Below, piece by piece: positions 1 to 22,750 of a stretch of 64,000 nt of DNA; the stretch's first letter is position 1, and every line of letters begins with the position of its first letter. The notes under the pieces are model-generated. The model made no database searches, was not told the DNA's origin, and saw nothing but the letters and a program-made list of their open reading frames with translations. Both the position numbers and the translations under genes were made by a program. The DNA comes from Cornus controversa (Eukaryota > Streptophyta > Magnoliopsida > Cornales > Cornaceae): positions 77,082,033 to 77,146,032 of the forward strand of contig CM048845.1 of NCBI GenBank assembly GCA_026545225.1, given 5' to 3'.

Positions 1-846
1 TCTGTGGGATGGGATTTTCTTTTGATGCTCTTCATTTATTTCAATTCCTTCCATTGTTTATCCATTGGATTAGAGCATATCTACTTTCCCTCTTTTTCAA
101 TTTCAATCAATGAATAACTACATGAATTATCTCTCATTGATTGTAGAGAAATTAGTAGTTTTCAAAAGAGATAGAGATAGTGATAGTGATGGATCACTTG
201 TTCTTCAAATGTTCATTTTCAAATCCAATTTGGACGTTTATTCAAACACAATGTTGGTTCCATGTTGGCTCTGTGAATTAGGATTACTTAATCTCGTGGG
301 CAAGCCATCGTTGGAAGCAAAAAAATTGCAGCAACTCCATTACAAAACAGGCTTTTTCAGACTTGTCCAGCATCAAGTCGAGCTCAAAGAGTCTGGGAAT
401 TACTTGATTTTTTTTTCCTTCATCCTCCTCCTTGACCTTCAGATTGAACTGTATATCAATCCCTCTTATAGGAGTTGGAGAGTTTGAAAACCCTTGTGGC
501 AACTACATGCTCTTAATAGTTATTACACTCGATTATTTGAATTTATGTCATGCAATATTACTAATATTAAAAGGGCTAGTTCAGTGTACAATATTTAGGT
601 AATTGTGGAATTTAGAGAGAGTTATATGTACGCAGCTTTTCTTTCGTGTGTGAATGGGTTATTTCCTTAATTCGAACATGTAAATCAGTCACTCCTAAAT
701 GTTTAACGAATTAAGCATTTACAAATTCATTTAAATTTAAAGAAAGTGATAATATAAGAATTTTTTGTAGACAAAATGCTTTATTATTTAATTATTTACT
801 TCAGCAAAACATTGTTGCAACATTGGCACTATAGAAACAATGCTTG
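1..846. other. AT-rich intergenic stretch, no supportable gene
   Basis: Two overlapping short ORFs occur on opposite strands at about 110-502. Neither has a recognisable motif, and neither can be linked by splice sites to neighbouring coding sequence. One could be a remnant of an exon of a gene lying to the left of the window, but nothing visible shows that. Confidence 0.5.
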
Positions 847-1280
847 ACAATTGTTTTCATTTTGCATTTCTATTTTTATTTGAAATAGAAACAATGCTTT
901 GTTGTAGAGTGTGTTCAATAGTGATTGGAAGCATGTTTGATAACATAAAATTTGTTGCAAAATTTTTGGAAGCAAAAACATGAAAACATGTTTCGTAAAA
1001 AAAATGCTGCAAGATTGATAAACAAAATGGCTAATTAAAAATGGTCACCTAGAGTTTTTTTTTTTTTTTTGGGTACTGTTCATCACTACAGTGTTTTTGC
1101 TACCATGCAAAAACATTAAGAAACACTAATTATTTGTTTCCTATTTGGGTCTCTTTTTGGCAACAAATGCAATACTATTCAAATGGCAACAAAAGTTACC
1201 AAACGTGTTACGATGTTTCGTTTCGCTACAATACGCCACCTGCAACACAAAACACGAAACAAAAACAACTGCCAAACAGG
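847..1280 (+). repeat. Dispersed repeat family A, copy 1
   Basis: This stretch aligns by eye with 30943-31258. Both contain ACAATTGT near the left end, then AATAGTGATTG, ACATGAAAACATGTTT, a T-rich run followed by GGGTA, CAATACTATTCAAATGGCAA, TACCAAACG, and end near TGCCAAAC. It is non-coding. The size and the TTTGGCA-type end suggest a hAT-like MITE, but no target-site duplication is clear. The ORF inside it at 1134-1493 has no family resemblance. Confidence 0.6.
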
Positions 1281-1799
1281 ACTAAGGAATATGCTTTTTC
1301 AATTGGTGTATATTTGACTTACTCTTTACGAAAATATTTTGAATTTTCAGATTTTTGGATGAAATTAAGAAGTAATACACATTCAGCATTTAATTCACTG
1401 CATATAATTTTTAGTGAACCTCATCCCCAATTTTTTTGCTATTCTTGCATCCAAATCAATTTTTATACACAATTTAAAAGGAGAATACTTTAATTATTTT
1501 ATTTTAGTGGTATCTATCAATTCTTCCTACTATTAATGGGGAAAAAAAATAGGTCATACGAACTACATCAATATGCCCTATTTTTTCTTTCAATTCATTT
1601 TCTTGAACTAAATAAATATTTTTAAATTCATCTTTATCTTTTTCTTTTTCTTTGTTCCTCCTTGTTTGTTAATTTTTTAGCAATTCAATATGTTCCTTGA
1701 AAATTAAATGTAAACCAATTTATCAATTAGCTTCCTTGATAAAAGCTATCCCTGTATGACTATATATAAATAAAAAGTTTATCACTTGTGAATTCTGAA

Positions 1800-2475
1800 A
1801 CCATAATCTAGGATGGATTCAACAACGACTAGTCTTTTTCCAATTATTTGGAGTCAGTTATATGAATCCTATATTTTCATTCCGCTATATTTAAGGTCAT
1901 AACCTCAATCAATTCACATGCTATCATATTTTTTTTTATTAACTCTACTTAAGTTAACTTTGGTCTTTCTCGTCCTTTAGTATTACCCCCAAAGAGAAGC
2001 ATGTCACTTTTTCTACCGTCACACTTAAATCCTTCTTTACTCATGTCTAAATCATCTTAATCGATTTTCTCTCATTTTATCTTCAATTAGTGTTACTCCA
2101 ACTACCTCCCAAATGTGATCATTCCTAATTCTATCATTTCTAACCTTACCTCACATCCATCTCAATATTCACATTTTTGTCACACTCACTTTATACAAAT
2201 ATTATTTTCTAACCGCCCAACATTAGATACCATAAAGTATGATTGGTCTAATAGTTATTCGGTAAAACTCTCTTTTCAATCATAAAGAGATATGTCTATC
2301 ATATAATATACTATATGCACTCTTCTGTTTAACCCATTCAGCCTTAATTTTATGACTAACGTCATCTCTAATTTCTCTCTCATTATAAATAATTGAGTCT
2401 AAATAAGAAATTCTCACTACATCCTCATTTGTCTTTTTTAAATTACACTTCATATATTCACTTTTATGTCGATTT
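1800..2475 (-). pseudogene. Decayed LINE (RTE-type) reverse transcriptase, C-terminal part
   Basis: Read on the minus strand, the sequence gives broken segments of the C-terminal region of the widespread plant RTE-like LINE reverse transcriptase. From about 2470 downward there is TEYMKC, then YLDSIIYNEREIRDDVSHKI, then LKREFYRITIRPIILYG, then CWAVRK, and finally a VGVTLIEDKMRENRLR-like stretch near 2090. Intact members read here as a continuous product (for example a FYRTAIRPAMLYG core). This copy has many stops and frameshifts, and the catalytic palm with the YADD motif is not present. It is a 5'-truncated dead insertion. Family assignment is from memory of the motif series. Confidence 0.82.
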
Positions 2476-2479
2476 ATGT

Positions 2480-3099
2480 TAAGCTCTTTTAAATTTAAAA
2501 CTTGTATAACTCCACCTCATAATATAGGATGGATTCTGAAGTATAATTAATGGTTTTAGTTGGATGTATTCCATTAACATATATGAGCTTGAATTATTCA
2601 ATAAAGGAATGATGCAAAGTGGGCTTGTTTCCCTAAATGCATAAATAAATACATAATGCTTCACAAACTTGACCACACTTGAAAAAGAAATTAAAGATCT
2701 TCCTAATCAAACTCACTTAACATGACTTAAAGTAGTTTGTGCCTCTTTTTTCTGAGTCAATGTTTTCGGTGTAGGATCATGTTCAAAGCCTAATACAGAA
2801 TAACAAAAAATTGAAACATATTGAATCTTTATAACGACTTTGAGAACAAGTGATTGAAAGAAATGTACAGATTTTGACAAGAAACCATTAACATTTTCTT
2901 CTTTATTTTTTTAACCTTTTCTTGCTTTGTACCATTCTCTTCATAGAAAATTAGAAATGACACTCAATAAAGTGCAGGTCCCACAAACCGTGTGATACAT
3001 ACAGTCTTAATCACATTAAATATATGTTTCCTTCTGTCAAGGTGGAGAAGGCTGTGGATCCATTTGATAGGGGCAGTTCTTCATTATGAGATTGGTTAT

Positions 3100-3137
<38 letters not shown>

Positions 3138-4399
3138 ACTGCAGTGAGATGTGGGCCTAAACATTGCTCACTACTCAACCTAATGAAATTTGTAAATGAG
3201 TATGAACTGTTGAGGCAGGAGAGGAGCATAGAAAAAGATACCCTGGTCCTTAAAAATGTCAAGTGTTTTTGTTTCTTCAATTTTCTAAAATTAGTTCTTA
3301 ACAACTTTGAAAACATAAAATAGTTATCTGAGAACTGCAAAAGATACTTCTCTGAATTCGGATCATCTTAATTCCAAGATGATAGCCTAATAGTAAGATT
3401 TTTATCTCACATCTTCTTGCTCGGAAGTTCCATCCCTTGGAGCCACTTCTTATGAAATTTTTGATATTTGATCAATGCGTGTTGGATGATGGATAAGATA
3501 TTGAGCGAGTATGGGTATGTTACATTATTAGTATGCCGATCCAATAAAAATGTATCATTTCAGCTTGTTAAGAGCAATTTTTTTTGTGTAGGTGAGACTA
3601 ATTTGATTGAATGGTGCATTTTCATTAGATAGAGTGTATCAATGATGTGGTATGTCCAGCTCACCCAATATCTACTCGTTATAATGAGAAACTACACGCA
3701 TTTGGTCAATGATTAAGTCAGAAATCTATTTCAAAAAGGCACATTTAACATGATAAAATAATTTTTTTCCCAACTACCATAAAAATGAAATATGGTGCAG
3801 TAATCAAGATACAAAAAGCATTTCATTATTTGTGATGATGAATTTAAAGAAAAAGTAGGGGGTTGGTGGTGTTAGTGCACATATATCGTATATATGAGTG
3901 TAAGAAAAAAATTTAACAAAGAGAAGAAAAACAAAAGAAGACAAGAAGAAAATAAAAAGAAAAATGAGAGAATTTGAAGGGAAAAAATTAGGAATGCAAT
4001 TCTTTTGAAAGATGAAGAGTAAAAAAGGGTAAAAGAAAGGAAGAGTAAACTCCACACTCTTTAAGCTGCCATCAACCTGGCAAAGTTAGAGCTCAAGTTT
4101 CTGTAGAAAAAAATGAGTGGAGTTTCTTGACAAGGAAAAGAAATAGTGCTATTAATTGTGCACAACTAAGTAGTTGCATTATGTGCACATATATGCAGGA
4201 AGATATTTTCCATCAGAAGCATATAATATACAGGTAAAAAATAAAAAATGTAAATATCAGTTCCTGTAGTTTTTTAGAGGATAGAATCATTCATAGTTAA
4301 AGAGCAGTTCTACAAGTCAACAATATAGTGAACATGGATCAAATAATCAATATTATGCTGAAACAACCAAAAGCATGGATCTAAAACAAAACAAAATTG
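2480..4399. other. Intergenic, AT-rich; no gene seen
   Basis: This region contains an (AT)n microsatellite at 3103-3134 and purine-rich stretches around 3900-4040. ORFs here are low complexity or driven by the repeats. It lies downstream of the demethylase gene. Confidence 0.5.
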
Positions 4400-4904
4400 G
4401 GAGAGAGAAAAGGAATTTCTCTTACTTTTTATTCAAGTAGTCCAAGGTACAAGTACCTGTTGCTACAAAAAGAATGAAGAACCCTTGAAATGGAAGCAGC
4501 AGGCTTGAAATTAAATGTGGCAACTGGAATATCCGTTGCAACGGTCAGGTCAGGAAAAACAAATTTACATCTAAGTCACTATGCAAAATCTACTTTCTGC
4601 TTGCAGGAAGGTTCTCCTGCCAAAGACGGAAAAACACCCCGGCCAGAGAACCCAAGAATCACCATCTTGTCTGTGCGTGCAAGTTGCCCCAATTTGAGGC
4701 CTGCACAAAGAATGTAATAATTTTCATCTAAACTTGGTCAATTTTGCCGCTGCTACCAGAATGAAAATGTTCAGATTGTCCGTATTGTTAGAACTGCATT
4801 AGAGAAAATGAAGTTAGCCAAGTCAGGGACTAGAGAATGCTCCAAATGCAGGCCAACCAAATTTCTCTGTTGGTCTCCAATTCTCTACTTAATCCAACTT
4901 GCTG
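4400..4904 (-). other. Probable 3' UTR and polyadenylation region of the JMJ13-like gene
   Basis: This is the sequence directly after the TAA stop at 4907-4905 on the minus strand. It is less AT-rich than the flanking intergenic DNA and has no coding continuation. The exact 3' end cannot be placed. A plus-strand ORF at 4490-4717 overlaps it and is probably fortuitous. Confidence 0.4.
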
Positions 4905-15725
<10,821 letters not shown>

Positions 15726-15730
<5 letters not shown>

Positions 15731-16230
15731 TCCGAAGTGCTTCTCTTGAGGCCTCCGTCTTCTTTCACTTCGCCGAACAAAGAAGCAAAGAAGCAGCCAA
15801 AGGAGAACCAAATCCCAAAAAAAGAACAAAAACAAAAAACAAAAATACCGAAGCCGAGACCACGATCTCAACCTCGAACGATCACAAACAAGCTTTTAAA
15901 TTTGCTGCATTCTCTCAAACCATCACTGATCGAGTCAAACTCAGATCGGTCGATTCCAAACGACCGATTCACATGCGTTCGTGGAAAATAAAGTCAAGTT
16001 TGAATCAATGCGAGATAGCGACGAAAGATTTCCCGTCGAGGCTACGGAGGCAGTTCGCCGGCGGAAAAGCAGTTCACCGGCGAGAAAAAGAGAAATTCCG
16101 GCGGAAGGTAGGGATAAGAGTTTTAGAGAGAGAAAAAAAGAGGAGAGAGAGTGACAGGGGAACTGTAGACGGAATCCCCCAAGTATGGCTTTTAGAAAAC
16201 CCGAAAAGAGAAAAGAAATGGTAATTTATA
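15726..16230 (-). promoter_or_regulatory. Probable 5' leader and core promoter of the JMJ13-like gene
   Basis: A TATAAATTA motif on the minus strand lies at 16230-16222, which would place transcription start near 16195 and give a leader of about 470 nt. The leader (15726-16195) is polypyrimidine-rich on the coding strand, with CTCTCT near its 5' end and CCG-rich stretches around 16030-16100. A plus-strand ORF over 15694-16224 has the skewed composition expected of antisense to such a leader. The transcription start is inferred, not seen. Confidence 0.45.
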
Positions 16231-16542
16231 GTTTGATATACACACTCACACAGAAATTATTTCCATAATTGTAAAATACACGAGTTTATATGTTAATTTT
16301 GGAAATTAATTTAATAATTGAAAGCAAAGAAGTGTGAAGGAAAGTGGTGGTTGTTAGGTTGGTTCAACCAAACGCCTGCCGGCCAAATACGCGTTTCTTT
16401 TCCGTTCCAAGCGGTTCGATTTCGTACCAAACATACTTTTATGTCCATAATGCCCCTATTCAAATATTAGGGTATTGATGTCAATCCCAGACCTCGTCGT
16501 ACCGAATGAAAATGGTTTAATTCATCTTTAATCACTTGGGAG

Positions 16543-17027
16543 CCTTGTTTGGAAATGAGAGTCAAAATTTTATTTATTTATTTTCATTAATTTTTCATAA
16601 TATTTTAGATTAGTGACAAAATATTTATTTATTTATTTTTTTTTTTTGCATATCATACATATTCTTATGCCCATTATAAGAATAATAAAAGACTAATTTC
16701 AAACATTTTGATTTCATACCATGCATACTTTTATGTCCATTTACGAAAAATTATGTATGTTACCTGCATGGAATGAAGATTCTTCTTTGAAAAAGTGCTT
16801 TTGAAATTCAATAAATTTTGTTAGTTTATTTTATTTGTTACTAAAAGAGATATTTTGAAGAATTCAATTTAAAATTCATCACATTCTAGATTGGTTCAAT
16901 TAATCACTAGAATGTTGCAATTAAAATAGTAGAATGTGAATGATTATTCTATTCCATTCTCATTCTTATTCTTATTCTTATTTCATTCCTACTTACATTT
17001 TATTTCATTTTCTCATACCAAACATAT
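16543..17027. repeat. MITE-like element with short inverted ends
   Basis: The left end TTGTTTGGAAATGAGAG is mirrored on the right by CATTTTCTCATACCAAACA. The interior is very AT-rich and non-coding. A segment inside it (about 16709-16740, GATTTCATACCATGCATAC, then TTTTATGTCCAT) repeats a segment just outside (about 16424-16453). No target-site duplication was confirmed. Confidence 0.4.
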
Positions 17028-17364
17028 CATTAATTTAATATCGTACGATTTTCATCTAATATTTTATTCGTCAAATTCTGAACTAACTTAAAAGGAAGAT
17101 TACAAAATTTTTGTATGTGGGAGTGGTTGTGTTACAAATTTAGTACAAAATAATGTGCGGTGCAAATTTTAAATAGTTTAGGAAAGAATTTGTGTAATCA
17201 CAATGGTAGGAATTGTTAGGATAAAAAAAAAAAAAACATAAAATAAAAATTTTGGGAATTGTTGAGTTTTACAAGGGTGTTTTGGTCAATTAAACAGACG
17301 GCGTTACCGAAGAGTTCTAGTTACTGTTTTGGTCAGAGTTGGGAAAGAGGCAAGAAAAGACGGT

Positions 17365-17770
17365 ATTATCACGTGTATTAATAAACATTTACAGTAATAT
17401 GTATATTTAGAAAACAAACCGTTGATTCTTTCGTCTTTCTTTTTAACGGTCAGGATATAACACCATCACAATGGATCTAAGATCTAAACCGCAACTGCAT
17501 TAATGACACGCATTGGTCAGTTTGACCTACCTTTCTTTATTTATTCTTTTAGGGCCGAAACGACAATTATGTCCCCATTTGTGGTTGGCTACCTCCGCAT
17601 CTGAAGTTCAGTTAGAAGGGTAGTTTTGACTTCTTAGGATGAGTTCCGTAATGTGGGCAAGTGTTCATTACGGGGACGAAACGTGGTAGGACAGGCAAAC
17701 AAGATGTAGACACGTGGCCTAGTGGGTTCAGAGAAGTACACGTGGTAAGATATAGGGGTTTTAGTCTCAC
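17365..17770. promoter_or_regulatory. G-box/ABRE cluster in a low-repeat stretch
   Basis: ACACGTGG occurs at 17710-17717 and 17738-17745, 28 bp apart. Further ACGTG cores lie at about 17371 and 17681. Two or more ABREs at such spacing is the usual arrangement in ABA-responsive promoters. Downstream on the plus strand is a pyrimidine-rich tract (17873-17965). No coding region that it could drive is recognisable, and the ORF at 17661-17849 has no family resemblance. It could belong to a non-coding transcript or be chance. Confidence 0.35.
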
Positions 17771-18490
17771 TGTACATGGTTTACTGTGTGCGGTCCCGCA
17801 GGAAATCGCCAGAACAGAAATAACTGGCGGTTACAGCAGACCCTTGTGACCGGCTGAGCTCTCTCCACTTTCACGAGATCCCTCTCTCTCTATATCTATA
17901 TGTCTATATGTAGACTTCTCTCTCTATATCTATAATGTATGTTACTTTCTCTTTCTCACTCTAGCTCCCCATTGGTTGCTTGTTCTTTTAGCTTTTTGTT
18001 ACGCGGAGGTTGGTCTAATGATTAGTTTTCAACAGTCAGCGAAAACGAGGCTTTGAAGGGATATATATGTGTGTGTGGTATTGGGAGTCTTTGGCAGCTC
18101 GGCTGAGTCATTAGTCAACATTTTCAACGCGGGAAGTCATCTTGACGGTTGGAACTCCTTCAGGTCGGGTCGGCTAGGCTAGGCTAGGCTCGGCTTAGTT
18201 TAATTTTCTAGCTCACTCTCTCTCCATTCCCCTCTTCGAGCTAATTTTTCTGGGAGGTTAATTCGGGAAAGAAAATAAAGTATCTATGGCATGAGGTGAC
18301 AAAAGATCCTTTTTTATATTTGAAGTAAGTGGTCATCATAAAGGACCACTTGCATGACACATTTACTCAACCTTTCATCAGTTTTTCCTACTCTCCACAG
18401 TTGTACGTGGCGATACTCGTTCCATCGGCGGTGCATTTTGGACGGTTCAATTCAAGTTAAACTCGTTTTCAGACTTTGGACAAATATTTT
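17771..18490. other. Non-repetitive intergenic DNA without recognisable gene
   Basis: This region holds CT-rich tracts, a GGCTA tandem run at about 18173-18195, and a perfect 8-bp inverted repeat AAGTGGTC/GACCACTT at 18327-18351. Its GC content is higher than the surroundings. No ORF of interest is seen. Confidence 0.4.
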
Positions 18491-18539
18491 TAGGGTAAAT
18501 TATACTAACTTCCTTCCCTCATATTTTGGATAAATTATA

Positions 18540-18803
18540 CTCCTTTGGTCCTATAATTTTAGTCTACTATTTTTTTTTGGAATGTCCCATAATACATATT
18601 CATTTCCTAAAATAGATTATATGATTCCTAAACTACCATTTTCAAACTCTACTATCTTAAAAATTAGATCCATCATATAATAATAATACTAACTTTTAAA
18701 TAAAAATTAATATGTAAATTCATTCATTATCACACTAAAAAGTGGGTCCCACTATAAAAAGTTGGATTTCCCAAATATTCCAAGAACTATGGGATGGAGG
18801 GAG
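18540..18803. mobile_element. Stowaway-type MITE (264 bp) with TA target duplication
   Basis: The element starts CTCCTTTGGTCCTATA and ends TATGGGATGGAGGGAG, close to the Stowaway terminal sequence CTCCCTCCGTCCCATA. It is flanked on both sides by TA (18538-18539 and 18804-18805), the expected Tc1/mariner target. The interior is AT-rich and non-coding. Confidence 0.85.
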
Positions 18804-19057
18804 TATAAAGATTCTTTAGCCGTTATTACTGATCTTTCTTGTCATTCTTAAACCTCTAACAGACATCAAATTATAATATAAAATATCATTTGAGATTTAT
18901 TTTGCTATCCCTTAAAGTTTGGCGCATTTCCTCAATGACACCACTGCCATTTTCTGTCCTCGAAATTGTGAACAAAATTTTAAAAATGGCCATATTTTCC
19001 TTTCTCGTTATGAAAAGACAATAATAGTCACCCACCAACACTAACTCTCTCTGTCCC

Positions 19058-19080
19058 TTTTTTTTTTTTTTTTTTTTTTT
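19058..19080 (+). repeat. Poly(T) run of 23
   Basis: A pure T homopolymer. It creates artificial poly-lysine ORFs on the other strand. Confidence 0.9.
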
Positions 19081-19693
19081 GTGAAACACACTTGCTTCAC
19101 CATGGTCGACCTCCACCACAAGGTGGTGTTGAGTTCAACCATGAAAGTTTGAGAATGAAACACACAAATAAGAAGAGGAAGTCGGTGGCAATAGCAGTTT
19201 TGTTTGACGAGTAAAACGAAGAGCAATCACCACCATTGTTGGCATCATCACCTAGCACCATCGTCGGTACCACAACCCTAACCTTCGACTTAATCATGTT
19301 CACAAATATATATGTATGCATACATGTATATCTAATAAAACAAGAGAGACAGTTTGATTTAAAACTGGCTTCATGCAAATTATATTTAATTGAATGACAT
19401 AAAGGACTTTTCAATTTAATAGATATTTGTAATCTAATATTTTATTATAATTTAAGGGTGTTAATGACTTTTCACACTCAATTTTAACATTCGTCAGCTC
19501 GCTAACGAGTTTAGAGGAGGTCAGAGTAATAATCATCAAACGCCCTACCCGTATGTAATTCGATCAAATCTTATATGAGCTCAATGTAATTTACCCATAT
19601 GATTGAAGGAAAGGGAAAAATTGCCATTTTTAATATTTTGGTTAGCGGTCCTAACAAAAAAAAAAACGTCAAGGGTGTCGTTTAGTACATACG

Positions 19694-20040
19694 TCAAACC
19701 TCAGGGGAAGTAAGTGTAATTTACTCTTATTTTTATATCTAGTTTAAATTAAAAAATTAACCCAAATTTAATTAGAGTTTATAGTTTTTTTATATTTTTT
19801 TTTATTTTAAATATATTATAAATATCTCAACTTATGATCATCTATTTATTTTACGCTCTATCCATGTGTAATTTTTTCAAACCTCAAGGGAAGTAAGTGT
19901 AATTTACTCTTATTTTTATATCTAGTTTAAATTAAAAAATTAACCCAAATTTAATTAAAGTTTATAGTTTTTTTATATATTTTTTATTTTAAATATATTA
20001 TAAATATCTCAACTTATGATCATCTATTTATTTTTATTTT
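19694..20040 (+). repeat. Tandem duplication, unit 183 bp, two copies
   Basis: The block starting TCAAACCTCA at 19694 is repeated from 19877 with few differences, including TAAGTGTAATTTACTCTTA at 19711 and 19894 and CTTATGATCATCTATTTATT at both ends. The opening words resemble the inner end of the GGGTAAATTACACTGACC terminal repeats seen at 22526 and 63788. It therefore probably derives from a related transposon end. Confidence 0.85.
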
Positions 20041-20139
20041 TATTTTTTTTTGTTTAAATCTTAATTTATTATATGTTACTAAGCGTTTTTCATCCGAATG
20101 AATGAGAAATTATAGCAGATGATTCAGATTAGTTAATTA

Positions 20140-20500
20140 TGGTGAGATATAATACGATAAATGCTCTTCAATGAGAATGTCCGGTAATAGTTCCTATACA
20201 AGTACCGAATAACACAAGTACGTGTGGTAATAATCCCCAGCAAGTATCGAATAATCACGTTAAATTAAAAACTATATACAGGCTCTAGTGATGGTTCACA
20301 ATCAACCATTGCATGTTCCAATGATTAACACTACGAGACATGTCCGATACTGAACAGTTCATACCGAACAAGTACCAGGGATGTATAAATAGACCCCAAT
20401 TCTCATTTGTAAAATTTATTCCAAGAAATCCATACAAACTCATTCTCTCTACACAGTTCTCTCTCCTCTCTTTGCAAAGTCAAGTGGCTAATCCCAAATC
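20140..20500 (+). promoter_or_regulatory. LTR-like promoter segment with TATA box
   Basis: TATAAATAG at 20384-20392 is followed about 30 bp later by CAATTCTCATTTG and then a pyrimidine-rich leader (CTCATTCTCTCTACACAG). The upstream part has repeated ACCGAA/TACCGAATAA words. The layout is typical of a plant LTR promoter, but LTR ends, primer-binding site and coding region are not visible. The remainder to 21637 shows nothing recognisable. Confidence 0.3.
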
Positions 20501-21857
20501 CTAGTCCAAGTGAGTCATTTTGTTTGGGTCTGAACCCAAAGGTCAGGTAAGTCAAGTCCAAGAGAGTACTACATATTGATTGTTCGCTGAGTCAATTAAA
20601 TTGGAGTGCTACTTTTGATCGATGAAAGGTCATTGTATTATGAGAGACAAATGTTATTAAGTCATTCAGCACCATGCATCAATTATCTTAAGGACATAGA
20701 CTCTAACTCTAGCCTCGATCTAAAGGTTATTTAATTTTTTATTTTATTTTATGATTATGCTAAATTATAAAGTAATATAATTTGCATGAGTTATTTTATG
20801 TTATTGTGCTACATTACATGTTTATATAATTTATGTGAGCTTTGTATGTTAGTGTAAAATATCACTAAGACTTAAATGGTATCATATTTGCATATTTTTT
20901 TCAACAAATACTTAGGAGAAATAATTTTTAAGAATTTGTTTGTAATTTTTTATAAAATTTAGATTAAAATTTTAAAATTTTTTATGTTTAGAAGTAATTT
21001 AACCCGGAATGAACTTTAAGTCAAAGCTATTATTGATCTTATATGTGTTTTTTAGGTGTAAACACCTGTGTGTGTACATTGAACTCTTGTATTTTACAAT
21101 TCCTTAGATCTTCTTCATTCTCTCTATATAAACACCATCCACATGTGTGTGCGCGCGCATGTACACACAATAGCTCATTTATATGCAAAAACTATATTGT
21201 TGTGAAAAAATTATCCAATGTAACTAAATTAGATACCAACCTGATCAACCCAACTATTTTGATCATGATTGGGTTAGCTTTTTCTAACCCAAGGTTGGGC
21301 AACATTGCCCATAGTGCGGGTTAGGTTAAGGTTGACCCATCAATCCTCCCAAACTCTCAAGTTGCATCCCTAATTCCATCTCGTCAACATTCATGAGTAC
21401 AAAATGGACTAATCAATCCAAATTCAACCAAACTTAAATTTATTTTTTTACATTTTTTGAATAATAATTTTTAAAATGGAGTCAGGATGGTTCTAGATTT
21501 TTCATATAAAAAAAAAAAGCTAATCAAATTTAATTTGTGATGTGAATGACCATAAATGAGTCAAAATTGAACAATATCAATTGGACCCAAATTTTAACCC
21601 ATGTACATATATTGTACAATAGTTTGATGTAACAAATAGGATAAGTTGCATAAAATCCCCTAACCATTCTCTCTTAAGAAACCCCCTTTAACTATCATTT
21701 AGACAATTAACCCCCTAAACAATCTTCTTTTTTTTCTTTCCAAAAACTATCAAAATGTTAAGTTATCGTTTCGAATCTAATGTTAAAGTAAGGCATGTGT
21801 GTCACGTGATTGGACAAAAAATAGAAAGACGAAAATGACCCTTAAAACTGTTATAGA

Positions 21858-22140
21858 CTAGAAGATGATGAATATATAAACACACACAAATGTGTAATAT
21901 GTGCAGAAAATTGAGAACTCCCAATTTTGTTGAGTAACAAGCCCTAGCCATCTAACATTAGTCTTTAAAAGCTAGAAATGATGGATATACACACAATATG
22001 TGTATGTGTTATATGTGCAGAAAATTGAAAACCCCCAATTTTGTTGAGCAACAAACCCTAACCATCCATATTCACATAATTCAGCTCTATGTATATGTGT
22101 GTGTAAAAACTCCTAATTTTGTTGAACAACGAACCCTAAC
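21858..22140 (+). repeat. Tandem repeat, unit about 112 bp, about 2.5 copies
   Basis: Successive copies carry GTGCAGAAAATTGA, then AACNCCCAATTTTGTTGAG, then AACAANCCCTANCCA, at 21901, 22015 and a shortened third copy at about 22103. It lies inside the outer terminal-repeat element. The small ORF over it is an artefact of the repeat. Confidence 0.75.
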
Positions 22141-22525
22141 CATTATCTTTCTTTCTCATGCTCGATTATCGCAGACAACCCGATAGAGTCAGAGGATCGA
22201 CTGATACCTCATCTCCTCATCCGACAACACACATCTATACATATTTATTCAATCTATAACCAAGTGTATGCAATAATATATAGAGAAAAAATATTGGATG
22301 TAGTATATATCTTGGTTGGTATGCTGAGTTCGAGTACTTGTGGTACAAGAGATTAAAAATCCATTTTGATGGTGTGCTAAAGGCTAGATATTAAAGAGAA
22401 ACTTTTGAGAGAGATAGATGAGTTTCGTTGAGAGAGTGGTGATGGTGGTGAGATGGTAGCTGCTGGAGATAAGAAGGATCTCTTATATATTTGTATATAT
22501 GATCTCGAATATGTAATTTTAAATT

Positions 22526-22707
22526 GGGTAAATTACACTGACCTTCCCTGAGATTTGGCCTAATTACATCATCAAATTAATGAATTTTGTTACAATGACA
22601 TATCCTAAGGTTTGCTCTGTTATGACAAAGACCCCTTCCGTCCAAAAATCCGTTAGTTTTGTCAAAAAAATTAGTTGGAATGACTAAAATGCCATCAACT
22701 TATATAC

Positions 22708-22750
<43 letters not shown>

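Noticed and set aside
110..502. Overlapping ORFs of 125 aa (plus) and 72 aa (minus)
   Set aside because: No recognised motif, no splice-supported extension and opposite-strand overlap; insufficient to call a gene.
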